64,000 nucleotides of DNA from NCBI GenBank assembly GCA_001600175.1, contig BCJC01000004.1, forward strand, positions 1,550,001-1,614,000, written 5' to 3'. Shown one piece after another: positions 11,581 to 25,564 of this stretch. The notes under the pieces were generated by a model. The model did not search any database. It was not told where the DNA came from and was given only the letters and a program-made list of their open reading frames with translations. Within the stretch, counting starts at the first letter, position 1, and every line of letters starts with the position of its first letter. This DNA comes from Erythrobasidium yunnanense. Its lineage: Eukaryota > Basidiomycota > Cystobasidiomycetes > Erythrobasidiales > Erythrobasidiaceae. Made by a program: the position numbers and the translations under genes.

Positions 11581-14500
11581 ATGGCCGACCCATCCCATCC
11601 TGTCCCTACTGCTGTCGACAGCATCAGCTTCAGCTTCCTCTCTTCCACAGACGTACGGCGCATCAGCGTAAAGCACATCACAAACCCTCAGCTCTTTGAT
11701 GCTTTAAACGTCCCAAATCCTGGAGGGCTCTACGATCCCGCGCTGGGCCCAACAAAGAAGGGAGACATGTGCGTGCTTGCTACGTGTTATACTTCACCAA
11801 TGGCCAGCTTATTCCCATGCCTTTTCTCTCGTTTTCCTGCCGTCAAATTTTATCCATGTCCTGCACAAACTCCGTTCGCATGGCTTCATTATTGGCATTC
11901 ACAGCTGCGCAACATGTCACCTTACATCCTTCGACTGTGCAGGTCACTTTGGGCACATCGGTGAGTCCAGGAGATTGCAAGCTTCATAACGAGAGACCGG
12001 ATCTAACAATGTATTTCGCAGACCTCCCTGCACCCGTCTTCCATCCTTTATTCATGACACAGACGTTCAATCTCCTACGCGGATCATGCACACACTGCCA
12101 CCGCTTCTTAGCGCCCGGTCCAACAGTCGCAAATTATGCAGCGCGTCTGATGCTTCTAGAGCGCGGACTAGTCAGCGAGTCGGATGCAGCAGAAAGAATG
12201 CATATACAATCGGCGCGCCCTTCTTCGTCAAGCAAGAAGAACATGTCGCAGGAGCAGAGCATCGAAGAGAAGGGTGACGATACTGGCGAGACGCTTTCGG
12301 AATACAAAGAGAGACTGTGGGAGTTTGCCAAGAAGTCGATAAAGACGGCTAGTAAAGGGAAACATCTGCCGAGGAGAGATGAATATAAGGACGGAATATC
12401 GTTCACAAGACGGAAGCAGCTCATCAGCGAGTTCTTGAAGACGACAGTAAGGAAGAGATGTGCAAACTGTGCAGCGTGCGTATTCTCTTATTTCTTCACT
12501 GCTGTTGTCCTCGCTGACCCTTTCGCCGTGCTTCAGACACCATCATCGTATGCGCAAAGAAGGGCATACCAAGATCATGGAGTACTCCCTTACGCCGAAG
12601 CAACAAGTTCAAGAAGACATGGCCGGTATTCAGCGACAGAACATCATGCTAGCTCAGCACAGTGCAAGGCAAAAAGCCGCAAAGATATCCAGCAAGCAAT
12701 CTCGAATCAACGGCGGTACCAGGCAGCGAGAGGAGGAAGCGCGTCAAGGATACAACCAGGACGAGTTTGATTCGGATCAAGATAGTGATGAGCCTGAAGG
12801 GCCGAATGGAAGACAAGCTACTCCAGCTTCGAGCTCGGACGACGATGAAGATGCCAGCGACAGCGTTCACAAGCAGGCCAATGGGAGAGGGCGTCAGCCT
12901 ATCATTGACAGTGACGACGACGAAGCCGTGGAGGACAACGAAGCGCGAATGGACCTAGACGAGGATGAGCAGACGCAGCTAGAAGCCGACCTAAGCGGCG
13001 TGAAGCCCATCGCAGCACAAAACACAATGACGGGCAAAGCGAAGCAGACAGAACGAATGATGACTCCCGAAGAGGCGCGACATCATCTTCGTCTTTTATT
13101 CCAGAACGAACAAGAGATATGCTCGTTGATCTACGGTTCCCACGGCCCCTTACCTACCGCGCACATGGAGGAAATGACCAGCAAGGATAGAAAAGCGGGA
13201 AAGGGACATGTTAAAGCGGACACATTCTTCTTGGATGTCATACTCGTCCCGCCTAGCAGGTTCAGACCGGCAGCTTCGTTGGGCGATATGCTCTTCGAGA
13301 GTCCGCAGAATGAGCTTTTGAGTGCGGTGGTAGGTGCAGGATGTTCGTGTGATGCTCTTCAAGACATTGATGCTTGTATCTTTCTCCAGCTCAAAGGCAC
13401 TTTCACCATTCGAGACCGCTTGACGGCTTACCGCGACTCCATACGCAAGAAACCTCCTCCTCCCGACGGTACTATCGTTACGACCACGCCCCTCGACCCT
13501 CTTCGCGCCTATGGTCTTCTCCTCGACTCTCTTCTTAACCTCCAAATCGCCGTGAACTCCCTTATGGACAGCACGAAGAACCCTATGATTGTTCGACAAG
13601 GCAAAGAACCACCACAAGGCATCAAGCAGATCCTCGAGAAGAAAGAAGGTCTTTTCCGGAAGAACATGATGGGTAAAAGAGTCAACTATGCTGCTCGATC
13701 AGTCATTTCCCCCGATATCAATATCGAGACAAACGAGATTGGTGTCCCGCCTGTCTTTGCGAAGAAATTGACATTCCCGGAACCGGTCACACCGCATAAT
13801 GTAAAGAAACTTATGAAGGCCGTCATCAATGGTACGAAAGTACATCCCGGAGCAGCATATATCCAGATGGAGGATGGGCAGCTGATAGCGCTGGTAAGCT
13901 GCTCCGTTCCCGGAGCCAGGTAAAATTCTATGCTAATACATGATCATGCACGCAGGACCGGCTATCTGACGAGGAAAGGCACGCGAAAGCACAGCAACTC
14001 CTCACACCTTCGACAAACACCAACGATCGCTATTCAATGCGGCCAGAGATGGGTCTACCGCAGACCAAGACACCTCAGCTCAATCGCAAAGTCTATCGGC
14101 ACCTAGACGATGGAGATATCCTGATCCTAAATCGACAACCGACTCTGCATAAGCCTTCGATGATGTGTCATATTGCTAAGATCCTCAAGGGTGAAAAGAC
14201 AATCAGAATGCACTACGCGAATTGGTGAGCGGACTTCTGCAGGTCTTGATGAAAATAGCAGCTAACGCAGTGCTGCCTCGTATTCAGTAACTCCTACAAT
14301 GCAGACTTTGACGGTGACGAGATGAACATGCATTTCCCGCAATCGTATATCGCACAAGCAGAAGCTCGTCTGATCGCTAATACCGACAATCAATACCTTG
14401 TCCCGACATCCGGAAATCCTCTTCGAGGTCTTATCCAAGATCACGTTATCGCCGGTACCTGGATGACCAATAAAGACACCTTCTTCAGCCGCGAAGACTA

Positions 14501-17500
14501 CTTCCAACTCATCTACGGTGCCTTGCGCCCTGAGAAAGCAGGCTACTTGAACAGCGGACGTGTGGTCACCCTTCCTCCGACAATATGGAAGCCAAAGCCG
14601 CTATGGACAGGAAAGCAGATCATCTCGACTATCCTCAAGAATATAGTACCTCTAGGCTCGAAAGGTCTACACATGTCTTCGAAAGCGAAAGTACCTGCGA
14701 GTGCATGGGGGACACAAGGCAAAGAGGAAGGCGTAGTACAATTTTACGATGGTCATCTGATTACTGGAGCTCTCGACAAGTCGCAGTTCGGTGCTACTTC
14801 GTACGGTCTGGTGCATTCGTGCTACGAGCTCTATGGCGCAGAAGTGGCAGGAAAGCTACTGGGGATACTCAGTCGACTGTTCACGAAATACCTCCAACAC
14901 CGCGCATTCAGCTGTCGCATGGACGATCTTATCTTAACAAAGCAGGGAGACAAGATCCGTTCAGATCTTGTCAAAGGCGCAGAGGAACGAGGATACATGG
15001 CTGCTATCTCCGTAGTCGGTCTAGACAAGGAGAAAGACATCAGGAGTGCAGATACGAAGCATAATCTGAATATCCGCTTGGAGAGCATATTAAGAGATGA
15101 CAACAAGCTCGCCGGTCTGGATGCCATTGTGTCTGGCAAGATGGGAGAGTTGACATCCGAAACAATCGGAAAGACACTGCCTAACTACCTCATCAAGCCT
15201 TTCCCTCACAACGGAATGCAAATGATGACTACCTCCGGTGCAAAGGGTTCTATCGTGAATGCTTCTCAGATCTCTTGTATGCTTGGGCAGCAGTCTCTTG
15301 AAGGTCGAAGAGTGCCTACCATGGTATCAGGCAAGACGTTACCATCATTCAAAGCATTCGAGACTGCTCCTCGCGCAGGTGGATACGTAGCACAGCGTTT
15401 CTTGACCGGTATCAGACCGCAAGAATACTACTTCCATTGCATGGCTGGACGAGAAGGTTTGATCGATACAGCCGTCAAAACATCACGTTCTGGATATCTG
15501 CAAAGGTGTCTCATCAAGCATCTTGAAGGGATTCGTGTCAACTACGATCACACCGTCAGAAACTCCGACTCTTCCGTCATTCAATTCAGCTATGGAGAAG
15601 ACTCCTTGGACGTCACTAAGCAGAAAGCTCTCACACAGTTCGAGTTTGCTGCCCGCAACAAAGACTCGATAGTTGCGAAACACGATCCTTCGAAAGCGCT
15701 AGGCAAGATTGATGAAGCAGAAGCTGCGGATCACATGAAGGCTACGCTGAAGGCACTCGCCAAGGACGCCGAGACACCCAATACATACGAGATTCCGGAC
15801 CCTACTCTATCCCTCTACTCGCCTTCGCGGTATATCGGCGCAGTTTCAGAGAAGTTTACGCTCAAACTAGCGGAATACATCTCAAACAACCCGCAGAAGC
15901 TGTTGAAGAGCAAGAAGAGTGCAAGAAAGACCTGGCAGCCGTGGGAGGGGAAGACAACAGAACCTCTTATCGAGCTCGACGATTTCCGGGTCCTCATGAA
16001 CATGAAGTACATGCGGAGCTTGGCGGATCCAGGCGAGTCTGTCGGTTTACTGGCATCGCAAGGGTAAGTGGATAGCCCTGATAGTTGAAGGTCTAAGTGC
16101 TAACGATACTTGCAGTGTCGGAGAACCCTCAACGCAAATGACGCTCAATACTTTCCACTTCGCCGGACATGGTGCAGCCAACGTCACTCTAGGTATTCCT
16201 CGTCTGCGTGAGATCGTCATGACTGCATCATCCAAGATCAAGACACCTACAATGAAGCTTGAAGTCCGCTCAGACATCAGTCCTGAGGAGGTCGAGAACT
16301 TCTGCAAGGAAGCATCGAAAGTCACTCTTTCGCAAATCACAGAGGATGTATCCGTCGACGAGCGTCTGTCAAGCAAAAATGCCGAAAACGCCTTCGCGAG
16401 AGAAAAGCTATATACTGTCAAGATGAAGTTCTACCCTCGGGAGGAATATGAAGCCGAATTCAGGACCAATCCCGAGCAGATCCTCCGCAGTCTAGACAGA
16501 TCATTCATCCCTCTCTTCGATAAGGAGATTGGCAAAGCGCTGAAAACCAGCATGAAGGGAGCCAAACTCTCTGAAATCGGTAAAGGGCAGAGGCAGCGTG
16601 GAGATGGTCACTCTCGGACGGAGACAGGTGACGATCTTGAAGGAGGAGATGGTCAAGGTGCTCTTGAAGACGAGATGGAAGCAGCTCCTGCTAGAGGTGA
16701 CGACGAGGAACTCGACAACGATGCCGACGACGCTCGACGGGCTAAACAAAGTCAAGACATCAGCACGTACGATGATTCTGAAGATGAGGAAGAGGAGGAC
16801 GATGATGCACCTAAGGACATCGCAGCCTTGGAAGCCGCACTCGATGACAGCGATGCCGAGGATAATGCGAGAGGCGACGAGTCTTCGGACGTTGATAGCG
16901 AGGACATTGATGCTCGTGCAGAGCAGATGGACAAGCGAAGTAGGAAACAGGCCAAAGAAGAGATCATTGCAAAACTGGCGAGATTGGAAGACATGATCGC
17001 CAGCAGGAGTCGATATGTGCAAAAGGTAACATTCGACAAGGAGAATGGCGAATGGCTCCATTTAGACCTACAAGTACGTTACAGACTATACATACAACGA
17101 GACAGGCCTGCTTACTGATAGGCATTGGATTCGCAGTTCTCCTCCAAGCAACCGAAGCTACTCCTTGTCGGTGTCGTCGAACTGTGCTCTCGCGCGGCAG
17201 TCGTACATCAAGCGCCCGGCATATCTCGCTGCTTCTTATCAGCAAGACCACCATCAGCGAAACCCAATGATCCGGACTACTGCGTGACAGAGGGAGTCAA
17301 CCTTTCTGGCGCGTGGAACTTCGCTCACGGCATCATCAACATGAATACTATCTATTCCAACGACGTTGCAGCTTTCTTGCGCGTATATGGTGTCGAAGCT
17401 GCTCGGTCCGCCCTCATCAGCGAAATCAATGGCGTTTTCGACGTCTACGGAATCGCGGTTGATCGTCGACATTTATCCCTCATAGCAGACTACATGGTAC

Positions 17501-17788
17501 GCTCTACTCTGATGATCGCATATGAACGTTGCTGATAACATATTTCAGACCTGCGAAGGAGGCTACAAACCCTTCAACCGAACAGGTCTGGCCAACTCAC
17601 CTTCTCCTTTCCTCAAAGCCTCTTTCGAAACAACAGCTACCTTCATCTCCGACGCCGCTTTGTACGGCGACTACGAAGATCTCACTTCCCCTGCTGCTTC
17701 CATAGTTATGGGACAAATTGCAGCTTCAGGTACCGGTGTCTTCGAGATTGCCATGCCTGTTGCTAGCATGGCTCAGACTAGCTTCTAG
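11581..17788 (+). CDS. RPA190: RNA polymerase I largest subunit
   Basis: Largest subunit of the nucleolar polymerase that makes pre-rRNA. Nine exons (11581-11768, 11905-11960, 12022-12475, 12537-13893, 13956-14224, 14288-16063, 16116-17073, 17137-17496, 17549-17788) give 1885 residues with every phase checked. Visible landmarks are the N-terminal zinc site (ICATCHL ... CAGHFGHI), the [13 protein letters not shown] segment, and the catalytic magnesium-binding loop [10 protein letters not shown] at about 779-788, split by the exon 5/6 intron just before it. The bridge-helix and trigger-loop region [18 protein letters not shown] begins exon 7. Two strongly acidic insertions (near residues 290-390 and in exon 7) are typical of Pol I largest subunits. 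The gene ends convergent with its neighbour, 182 bp away. Confidence 0.96.
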
Positions 17789-17970
17789 CCCATAGTACTT
17801 TCCTTTGCAATAGTTTGCAAGTCTTTTATACCCTGATCAGTTAGCAAAAGCAGCAGTTGTCGTTACATTAGTAGGGATGTATTTGCGATATGATAATAGA
17901 CAAGGAAGCTTAAGTAACAACAACAATCGCGCGCATCCGCCTTCATATAAAGCTCGAATGAAGCGGAACG

Positions 17971-18911
17971 TCAGATTCCAGTATCGACTTTCGATGTGTG
18001 TGTTTGGCCAAGATCCCATAGCACGCGTCGGGATGGTATATCTTTAACCAACGATGCCCATGGGTCTAAGGTGTACACGCTGACGGGAGAGGGTGCCCGA
18101 TCCCGCTTGGCATGCTTCTCCAAATAAGCGAGAAGCTTCTTGGATACGCTGGAAGCTTTAGAGAAAGAGTTTGTGAAGTCTTTTTCGTCTTCTGACCATG
18201 TAGCAGCTGGTGAGTGACTGCCTAATATACGATAGATTTCGAAAGGATCGATTTCAAGCGAGTAGCCAGCTGCCAATAAATCGCTTATGAGGCATAGAAC
18301 AGCTGTCGAATGCTCTGTCAGCTCCTGAGATAGGTGTAGAGCGATGAGGTAGCCTACCTGTGCGGTGATTTCCATCGTAGAAGTGTTGATTGAAACAAGC
18401 TCTGATCGTAAACGCGACCGATGTCTCCAAGATCTTGCTTTCCTACACTAACGGCATCAGCATAGTTGGATATGGGCGGAAGAGATGCAGCAGAATTTAC
18501 GGGTTTATCGTCCCAAATGCACGTACTTGCCGCAGCAATGCTTACGTCCAAGCTTCTTTCGGCATCCAAAGCGAGCTTGTTCAATTTGATAGCACGCTGT
18601 GACTCTGACCACTCGTCATCACCATCCGTATCGTAGCCATTAGGTCGTCCATCTGGCCTGACACCGTTGGTCACGCAGCGATTGTACTGTAGTCGCCTCA
18701 GAGGAGACCATGTCGGGAGTTGACCTTGTACAGATGATGTGAGATCGACCTTCGCTAATCTGAATTGCTCTCCATAGCATTGAAACAGAGCATCTCTGTA
18801 GAGCTTATTGTAGAAGTCTATTTGGACTGGCCCTTTACAGAGGAGTCAGTGTCGCGCTCATGACAAGGAGAGCCAATGCGTACCTTCACCGGCTGCTGTA
18901 AAAGACTTCAT
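17971..18911 (-). CDS. Hypothetical protein
   Basis: Three exons (18911-18884, 18832-18414, 18357-17971) give 277 residues. Exon 1 is only 28 nt. The N-terminus (GPVQIDFYNKLYRDALFQCYG) is amphipathic, the middle is hydrophilic, and the C-terminal half is helical (VGYLIALHLSQELTEHSTAV, then CLISDLLAAGYSLEIDPFE). I recognise no family. The second intron is inferred: donor gtttac at 18413 and acceptor cgcacag just before 18357 are the only pair that keeps the two long frames together. Coding status is supported by phase closure; function is unknown. Confidence 0.6.
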
Positions 18912-19349
18912 GGTTTGCTAGGGAATATTTCGGGGAGAAGAGTGAAGAAAGCGTTTAGGAAGCGTTTGTCAGGATATGGTAAGGAAAGGATGGGAAGCAG
19001 GAAGAGAGACAGAGGAATGAAGAGAGAACAGAAGAGTAATAAAAGAAGGAAAGGCATCAGGCATGCGGAGAACGAGTCATTCATTTCAGCTATCTCATTC
19101 TTGGGCTGGCTGTAAGAACGTCGGAAGGCCGTCCAGAACATGTCTGTTGGCATGTCCCGTCGAGGAGACGTGAAGCATGTGTGAGTCAGTTCTCCACAAA
19201 GTCCGTATGTGCAACGTTTGCCCATCGTCAATGTCCTCCTTGGCGGAAGGAAGGAAAGCAAGCAAGGAAAGGGCAAATAGATGAGAGGTTCTTTCGAGAT
19301 CTAATATCGTCTACTCTTTATTATCAAGAGCCTCCATGTGTCCTGACAC
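18912..19349. other. Intergenic stretch
   Basis: The 5' flank of the hypothetical gene ending at 18911, then the 3' flank of the tryptophanyl-tRNA synthetase gene. It contains purine-rich (gga/aag) tracts from about 18930 to 19060. No coding or RNA gene signal seen. Confidence 0.5.
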
Positions 19350-20613
<1,264 letters not shown>

Positions 20614-20662
20614 TGAAGGTATCGTCTTGACTTCATTCAAGCTGACTTGTTGGCAACAATCG
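20614..20662. promoter_or_regulatory. 49-bp divergent intergenic region
   Basis: Only 49 bp separate the tRNA synthetase start (minus strand) and the Rad60-like start (plus strand). Transcription start sites must lie inside this gap or in the opposite gene. No TATA element seen. Confidence 0.45.
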
Positions 20663-23003
20663 ATGAGGAGCGGCAAACGCAGAGTCGCAGATGATTCAGA
20701 CGACGATGATGATGACATTGCATATACGAAGAAGAAGCAAGAGTATTCCGGCGACGACGATGACCTCCCTTCGTTCGCTGCTGTAGCTTCCACATCCTCC
20801 AAGAAAGCTGGCACAAGGACAAGCCTGCGAAAAGTTTCTGCTGCTGCTTCATCATCATCGACGTCTTCAGCTCCTGCCCCTGCTCCTAAGTCTGCTCCAG
20901 CTCCAGGTCCTGCTCCGGCTAGACGTGCCCGGCCCAAATCAACAGCAGCGAGCAAAGCAGCTGCTACAGCTTCGCAAACTGCTCCAAAGAAGGTCCTCAC
21001 TGCAGCGGAGCAGGAAGAACTGCGGAAGATCAGAGAAAAAGAGCGCGAAGAAGACGATTTCTTCACGTCCAAACGCGAGTTTACCTTCAAGACAGGCGGC
21101 AAGCGGACGGGTAGGTTACACCCATTCGTAATTCTTGTCACTCTGTACAATCTGACCGCGTTGCGATGCGCTGGCAGCCCTTGCCTTACCGAAAAGCCGA
21201 GTTGCGCCCTCGTCGTCTTCCCAGCAGCCTGCCAAAGCCAAGCCGACTCAGAAGATCGTCATCAATCTTGATCAAGAAGAGTACTCATCCTCTGCAGACA
21301 GTCATTCTGATTCTGGAAGCGACTCTTCGGAGACGCTAGCAAAGCGCAAACGAAGGAAGAAGAGCAAAACACCAGTCAAGCTCGCCTCGTGCGTCATACT
21401 TCACAGTGTCAATCTTGTGTCATCATGTACTGACTTCCGTCTTTGTCTAAGGCCGACGAAGCGAGCAGCCAGCTCATCCTCATCTTCCAGCTCAGACTCC
21501 GATAGCGATTCTTCAGCACAACGTCGCAAAAAGCGTGTAAAAGCAGAGAAGAAAGAATCATTCAAGTCGAACGGGGCGAACGGAGCGCATGACAGAAAGG
21601 GCAAAGGCAGAGCTTCAGATGGTGTGAAGGATGAACCGAGGAATAGGGAGAGGTCGCTTTCGCCGCTCGCACAGGCCGATACATTCGAAGTGGCTCATGC
21701 TTTGCAAGATATCCGAAGGTAAGCTAGCCCACAAGATCGCTCTGGCGAAGTTAGCTAATTAACCTGCAATCCTCAGGCATCGTCCGAGCATGGGCAGGCG
21801 GTACAACGTCTCTTCTGAAGGTGAAGATCTCGGGCAAGAAGCCAACGATGAGCTAGGTGATCTCGTCGGTATCGATGGTCCAGCTGGCCCACATGCCTCC
21901 CGTTCTCGATCCGCTTCGCATGCGAGAGGCGATTCCACAGATCCTCCCGGACATAATACGCATACCAGAACCTCAATGACGCCTTTTGCAGACGAGCATG
22001 AAATGACGGAGGAAGAGAAGGAGGCTAAATACGGGCCAGTTACGAGTATATCGGTTAAAATGGTGCATGATCCGAGGATAGTCGTTACGGACCAGAATAA
22101 GAATGGAGTCAAGAGATATACGGCTGCAATGGATATCAAGGTCCGGTCGGTAAGTCAGGCTGATCTAATATGCGTTGAAGTGACACTGACCTTATCATTG
22201 ACCTTCCTTATAGCGCGAGAACTTCGAACATGTCTTTGGCAGAGTCAGTACAGAAAAGGTACGTGAAGTTACTGCCATGCCGCAAGCTTTTGTCAGGCGC
22301 TGACTCCTAAGGTTCACAGGGTATTGCACGCAGCGACATAGTCATCACATACAACGGGCAGCGCTTATATAGCGTCGGAACACCACACTCACTCTCCATC
22401 CTCTCCTCAGCAAATTTCGAAGCGTATCCTCGAGAAGTCTTTGAATATGTGCAGCAACAGCGGCGGGAGCGAAAAGCCCGTGAGCTCGCACAAGCCCGAG
22501 AACATCAGCTAGAAAGCCTCGCACGAGTAAACATGCCAGGTGCGCAGCGGAATAGGGCTATCGACCTTGATGAGGCGGACGAAGGTAGACTTGCGGCAAT
22601 CGCAGAAGATGGAAATGATAGCGATATAGAAATGGTCATGCCGGGTGGAGGTCGTTTGGCTTCACTTCAGCCTGCAGGAGTGGCAAACAGGCGGGACGAG
22701 CGATCCGTATCGCTGGCCGCTGCAGATACAGCCAATGCAGGCGCATCAGCAGCTCCGAAAGAACCTGCTCTGAAAGTTACAATACGAGGCGGACCACAAC
22801 AACAGCTTAATCTTCGAGTCCCGCTCACGAAGACCATCTCTACGCTCATCAAGGCATACCTGAAGAAATTCAATCATGATATGGCTCTGTCGAGTAAATG
22901 TAAAGTCTTCTTCGATGGAGAGGCTCTCAGTCATGAATGCAAGCTTGAAGATGCGGATATCGAGGATGAAGATACGCTGGACATCAGGGTGCCGAGCTCA
23001 TAG
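20663..23003 (+). CDS. Rad60/Esc2/NIP45-family protein with two SUMO-like domains
   Basis: Genome-stability factor family (Rad60 in fission yeast, Esc2 in budding yeast) that works with the SUMO pathway and Smc5/6 in the nucleus. Six exons (20663-21110, 21178-21388, 21452-21718, 21777-22149, 22214-22258, 22320-23003) give 675 residues. The first half is disordered, with acidic, Ser-rich and Lys/Arg-rich tracts (DSDDDDDD; SSSSSSSDSDSDSS). The first SUMO-like fold spans roughly 395-490 (ISVKMVHDPRIVV ... DIVITYNGQRLYSVGTP). The second is at the C-terminus, about 598-675 (LKVTIRGGPQQQLNLRVP ... KVFFDGEALSHECKLEDADI ... DTLDIRV), the classic Rad60-SLD arrangement. A ubiquitin-like fold with a DxVD/E-type ending is clear. 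Identity at the family level is good; orthology to a named gene is not tested. Confidence 0.85.
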
Positions 23004-23852
23004 ACAGTCGGGAGGTTAGAAAATACCAGGTAAAGAAGGAGGACGTTGGAAAAGCGATCCAGTAGTGCACGCCCTAGCTGACTTTGTCATTGTAGTTTTA
23101 TCTTTCGCTGCTCTACATCATCTGCCTCAGGAGCATCGGCGCCGCGACCTTCTTCAAAGCTTAGGGCCTGCAGAAGTAGGCATACGCCATCATTTCGTCT
23201 TTCAACACACGCCTGTCCTGATCCTTTGTTCGGTGTTCGGCATAGCTTCGGGTGGTTCGCTAACTACTGAGGCTTTGATGCGGATTGCGGGCCACAGCTT
23301 TATACAGCGTCGGTGGATTCTATACACATACCACTGGCTACGACGCAGAACCCCATTTCACCCCATAAGCTCACTATGGACGTCTGCACCGGCCCGCTTC
23401 CCTCGACAGACGAGTCGATTCACCCATCCAGCGTACTCCAAGCAGGGGCACCCGAATATTATCAGCAGTATCTGGTATGCTATGATTCGGGCATCGGTAG
23501 CTCAAACGATTCTGGCCCGTCTATCGGAAGACGCATGAAGGCGTCACGACTGAGATTAGCCTCCAAAGGCATAGTCACAGCCAGAGCCACGTGGAGAGAG
23601 AAGAGGCAGATAATCTGTAACGGGAAGGGCAGACCTCGCAAGAAACTGGGTGGTGACCGAAGAATGGGAAAGAAGCGGAGGGCACGAAGATTAGCAGATC
23701 ATCGCGACGATGCGCTAGTATCTAGCTTTCGCAGCCTTGATATTCATTGAGAGCCTGTGTATGCTTCCTTGTCCACACAGGTACTAGGTAACTATACCCT
23801 ACATGCTTGCTTGATTAATCGAAACCCTTTCGCCCTGGGACGCTTTGCTTTT
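23004..23852. other. Gap with one doubtful small frame
   Basis: An 849-bp region between the Rad60-like gene and the GH43 gene. Apart from the small basic frame listed separately, nothing is recognisable. Confidence 0.5.
23376..23750 (+). CDS. Doubtful small basic protein
   Basis: An ATG frame of 124 residues inside the gap. The first half is neutral (PEYYQQYLVCYDSGIGSS), the second very basic (CNGKGRPRKKLGG, RMGKKRRARRLADH). No family match, no introns, and the frame might be chance. It is listed because the region otherwise lacks any gene and the basic tail is dense. Confidence 0.25.
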   Translation: MDVCTGPLPSTDESIHPSSVLQAGAPEYYQQYLVCYDSGIGSSNDSGPSIGRRMKASRLRLASKGIVTARATWREKRQIICNGKGRPRKKLGGDRRMGKKRRARRLADHRDDALVSSFRSLDIH

Positions 23853-25564
23853 CTAATATCTGATCTGTCCATCGCCAACGTATGACCAATGGCTGAAGTA
23901 GGCATGCGAAGAGTTCTGTCCGTTGGCGAAGACGCCGACGAATGCACCTGTAGCACGTAGCACCGAAATGTTAGCCTTCGAGTCCACCATCGCTCGAACA
24001 GGTACCTACCGATAAAGTCTACAGTGACGAGCGCGGAAGAAGCGTACGCTGTGAGTAAGGTCGATCCAGAAGATGATGCTGAGAAGGAGTAGGTGGTTTG
24101 GTTGAGAGCCTTGACCTCGAAATCGACTGTCGCGGAAGCATTCTGGATCGCTTTGTATCGGGGCTCGGGAGATGTAGCTTCTGTTGCATTGAGTGGACGG
24201 AAGAAGATCTGAGCCGTTCCGTTGACAATTGAAACGCCCATATCGATGCGGTGAGCCAGATCGGTAAACACGGAGACACCCGCTTCATCTCCTGGGTTCG
24301 CAAGTTCCGGCGTCATGCTGACCTGGTATGTGAATAGAGTGTTGGTTTGCCGACGACCAATGAAGCTGAGACCCGGAATAGTTGCATTGGCAATTGTGGT
24401 AAGAGCAAGAGTGTTCTCGTGGCCGCTGGGCGAGACGACGTAGTCGGAGGCCTGGGGAATGCCATAGTGGCAAAAGTGTAATGGTACTTCGGACCCAGCT
24501 CCAAATGTATATGTATCATCGGCATCCACGAAGACACCAGCATGATCCACTCCGTTGCGATCTGCAGGTGGCAGAGGACCTGTCATGTTGCCCTCAACTA
24601 TCGACATGACAGGCCACCCTTCCTCTGACCAGGTCACGGGAGTAAGGACGGTCTCACGAGACATAGGCCCGTATTCGAAATCGGGGCCGGTACGACGCGC
24701 CAAAGCAACAGCCCACCACTTCTCGGAAGCGTCTTGGAAGATATCGGCATGCCCTACGGACTGAAAGTAACGGGTAGTGTTGGCATTGGTGGGTACGGGA
24801 TTGTTGGGGCATGAGTCGTAGGGACCAGTGAGATTTTTTGACCGGGCAATATCTACCTCATGGTACTTTTCGGTACCCCCTTCTGCAACGAGTAGGTAGT
24901 AGTAGCCATCTTTGGAATAGATATGAGGGCCTTCGGGACTGGCACCTCCCGTACCATTCCATAAGTACTGGAAGCCTGTGTTTTCGCCGCTCGTGAGGTC
25001 GACGGAGTTGAGACCGATGCCTGGCGGGCTGAAGCGGGCTGCAGTCGACGCAATGTGCACAGAGCCATCCGCATCCCAGAAAATGTCCGGATCAATGCCC
25101 GACACGTTCCTTGGACTGGGGATCGACCAAGCTGCATCGCTATAAGGATCTGTGGTTTCGAAGAGTAGACCTCCTGGTGGTCCCGCTTCCACATCGAAGG
25201 TAATGAGGTACATAGTTCCGTTGTGGTATCGCAAGGTTGGTGCAAACATGCCAAAAGTAGGAGTGGGAAGAGTGTTGAATGCTGGAATTTGCTCTGCTCG
25301 ATTGAGAGCGTTGGACACAAGCTTCCAATTGACGAGATCCTTGCTTGCATAGATGGGATGACCTGGCCAAGTTCCGAAAGTTGAGGACGTGCAGAAGAAG
25401 GTTCCATTCAACTCTGGCACAAATGTGCAGCTTGGGTCGGAATGGTACCCAGGGATTATGGGATTATTATAAGTCGAGTTGGCAGTGCCCTGACTCTGTC
25501 TTGGATAGATAGCAGCAGCGCTAGCTAGGCCAGCTAGACCGACTTGGGCGAGAAGGCTGTACAT
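23853..25564 (-). CDS. Secreted GH43-family glycoside hydrolase (xylosidase/arabinofuranosidase type)
   Basis: Two exons (25564-24010, 23947-23853) give 549 residues. A signal peptide is evident (MYSLLAQVGLAGLASAAA, cleavage near 18), and many Asn-x-Ser/Thr sites fit a secreted glycoprotein. The five-bladed propeller catalytic residues are visible: Asp43 in GYHSDPSC (base), Asp158 in GIDPDIFWDADG (pKa modulator) and Glu211 in SPEGPHIY (acid). The last third resembles the C-terminal lectin-like beta-sandwich of beta-xylosidases. The small last exon restores the expected end (IGAFVGVFANGQ ... HWSYVGDGQIRY); reading through the intron would give an unrelated basic tail. Likely role: release of xylose or arabinose from plant hemicellulose outside the cell. 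The exact substrate is not determined. Confidence 0.92.
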